Assembly: GCA_045106815.1 (NCBI GenBank)
Contig: JBGCFG010000095.1
Location: forward strand, 1 to 64,000
Origin: JAUIAI01 sp045106815
GTDB taxonomy: Bacteria > Pseudomonadota > Gammaproteobacteria > Burkholderiales > Burkholderiaceae_E
Direction of reading: 5' to 3'
Length of the DNA stretch: 64,000 nucleotides
Below are positions 62,965-64,000 of the stretch, piece by piece. The stretch's first letter is position 1. Each line of letters starts with the position of its first letter. The notes below the pieces were generated by a model. That model saw only the letters and a list, made by a program, of their open reading frames with translations, did no database searches and was not told the origin of the DNA. The position numbers and the translations under genes are program-made.

Positions 62965-63927
62965 ATGAGAACCGCTCTACGCAAGCGCGTCCTGGTTACC
63001 GGCGGCGCCGGCTTTCTCGGCTCCCATCTTTGTGAGCGCTTGCTTGCACTCGGTCACGAAGTGATCAGCGTTGATAACTACTTCACGGGCGGCAAGGAAA
63101 ACATTGCACCCTTGATGGGCAACCCGCGCTTTGAGTTTATTCGCCATGATGTCACCTTCCCGCTTTACATCGAAGTAGACGAGATTTTCAATCTGGCCTG
63201 CCCTGCCTCGCCGATTCACTATCAGCATGACCCGGTGCAGACGACAAAGACCAGCGTCCACGGCGCGATCAACATGCTGGGCCTAGCCAAACGAACCGGT
63301 GCCAAGATCTTTCAAGCATCGACCAGCGAAGTCTACGGCGACCCGACCCAGCATCCGCAACAGGAAGACTACTGGGGCAATGTGAATCCGATTGGGCTGC
63401 GCTCGTGCTATGACGAGGGTAAGCGTTGCGCAGAAACCCTGTTCTTTGACTACCACCGTCAGCATAAGGTCAATATCCGCGTGGCGCGCATCTTCAACAC
63501 CTACGGTCCGCGCATGCACCCCAATGACGGGCGCGTCGTGTCCAACTTCATCGTGCAGGCATTGAAGGGCCAGCCCATTACGCTTTACGGCGAAGGTCAG
63601 CAGACCCGGTCTTTTTGCTATGTGAGTGATCTCATTGAAGGCTTCATCCGATTCATGGACGCCCCGGATACGGTCACCGGTCCCATCAATCTAGGCAACC
63701 CGGGTGAATTCACAATTCGCGAACTCGCAGAGAAAGTGGTTGAAATGACTGGCTCGTCGTCCGAGTTGGTCTTCGAGCCACTCCCGCCTGACGATCCTAA
63801 GCAGCGTCAACCCAACATCACGCTGGCTCAGGAAAAACTGAATTGGCAACCGGTTGTGAATCTTGATACCGGGTTATCGAACACAATAAATTACTTTAAG
63901 GGCCTGATCTCGGCTGGCCTGGCCTGA
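62965..63927 (+). CDS. UDP-glucuronic acid decarboxylase (UDP-xylose synthase)
   Basis: This 320-residue enzyme converts UDP-glucuronate to UDP-xylose with catalytic NAD+. It shows the canonical UXS sequence: VLVTGGAGFLGSHLCERLL, DNYFTGGKENI, NLACPASPIHYQ, STSEVYGDPTQHPQ, YDEGKRCAE (catalytic Tyr and Lys), RIFNTYGPRMHPNDGRVVSNF and GEGQQTRSFCYVSDLI. It is more canonical than the related gene at 1055-2176. Its substrate would come from a dehydrogenase such as the one at the window start. Confidence 0.95.
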   Translation: MRTALRKRVLVTGGAGFLGSHLCERLLALGHEVISVDNYFTGGKENIAPLMGNPRFEFIRHDVTFPLYIEVDEIFNLACPASPIHYQHDPVQTTKTSVHGAINMLGLAKRTGAKIFQASTSEVYGDPTQHPQQEDYWGNVNPIGLRSCYDEGKRCAETLFFDYHRQHKVNIRVARIFNTYGPRMHPNDGRVVSNFIVQALKGQPITLYGEGQQTRSFCYVSDLIEGFIRFMDAPDTVTGPINLGNPGEFTIRELAEKVVEMTGSSSELVFEPLPPDDPKQRQPNITLAQEKLNWQPVVNLDTGLSNTINYFKGLISAGLA

Positions 63928-63970
63928 CCCAAAAATATCGTCACCAATTGCTAGGTGTGACTAAAGAATC

Positions 63971-64000
63971 ATGATTGGACTATTTTTCAAAGGCCTCGCC
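63971..64000 (+). CDS. Start of a further gene, cut by the window end
   Basis: An ATG at 63971 opens ten codons (MIGLFFKGLA) that run off the window, 43 bp after the UXS gene on the same strand. There is only a weak ribosome binding site. It is probably the next polysaccharide gene, but its identity cannot be judged. Confidence 0.3.
   Translation, partial: MIGLFFKGLA

Noticed and set aside
1..64000. tRNA, rRNA, insertion sequence or prophage genes
   Set aside because: I found no transposase, integrase, phage structural gene, rRNA segment or convincing tRNA cloverleaf, although short tRNAs can be missed by eye.

Overview
The window looks like the chromosome of a betaproteobacterium of the order Burkholderiales. 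The evidence is gene content and order: an aa3-type cytochrome c oxidase operon carrying the small assembly protein, DUF2970 and DUF2909 genes usual for that group, and a housekeeping backbone of rsmD-coaD-ferredoxin, two M16 peptidases, ftsY and rpoH on one side and secB-grxC-gpsA-trmL-comF-ctpA on the other. No rRNA, tRNA, CRISPR array, transposase or integrase was found, so the species cannot be named.

Layout. 1-3745 (minus): nucleotide-sugar genes, namely a UDP-glucose/GDP-mannose dehydrogenase cut by the window edge, a UXS-like decarboxylase/epimerase and an NAD(P) oxidoreductase with a C-terminal SAF domain. 4024-14606: housekeeping genes ppx, sixA-like, ferredoxin, coaD, rsmD, an M16 peptidase pair, ftsY, a zeta-class GST, rpoH under a perfect CIRCE operator, and an EamA transporter. 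14623-18514 (minus): cytochrome oxidase assembly genes for a membrane protein, CtaA, CtaB and SCO1. 18614-34039: a twin-membrane-segment small protein, then a cell-surface block with a polysaccharide export protein, an EpsL-like beta-barrel, a polyprenyl glycosylphosphotransferase, two paralogous short Ig-repeat adhesins, a complete type I secretion system and an OmpA-family protein. 34088-41901: accessory metabolism with an SGNH esterase, a LysR/SnoaL-like divergent pair, DUF998, and a four-gene run of crotonase, two enolase-superfamily enzymes and DUF3500. 41971-48101 (minus): the structural cytochrome oxidase operon from coxB to SURF1. 48148-57917: DUF2244, methyltransferase, comF, trmL, a repeat lipoprotein, a LOG protein, gpsA, secB, grxC, rhodanese, gpmA and ctpA. 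57968-64000: an unknown gene and a second polysaccharide locus with a second glycosylphosphotransferase, a polymerase/ligase, a family 2 glycosyltransferase and UDP-glucuronate decarboxylase.

How it fits together. The two oxidase blocks together make the complete set needed to build an aa3 oxidase (subunits I-III, heme A synthesis, CuA and CuB insertion). They look like one ancestral operon separated by about 23 kb of surface and accessory genes. The polysaccharide genes supply sugar nucleotides (UDP-GlcA, then UDP-xylose), a lipid-linked first sugar, polymerisation and export, and lie in three separate places. The adhesins with their type I system add a protein matrix component, so a large share of the accessory DNA concerns attachment and biofilm.

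Most unusual observations: a 165-bp imperfectly palindromic intergenic repeat present once inside each of the two oxidase blocks; the split oxidase operon; the pair of unusually short BapA-prefix adhesins beside their own secretion system; the CIRCE operator on rpoH; and a lipoprotein built from roughly 54-residue repeats of no family I recognise.
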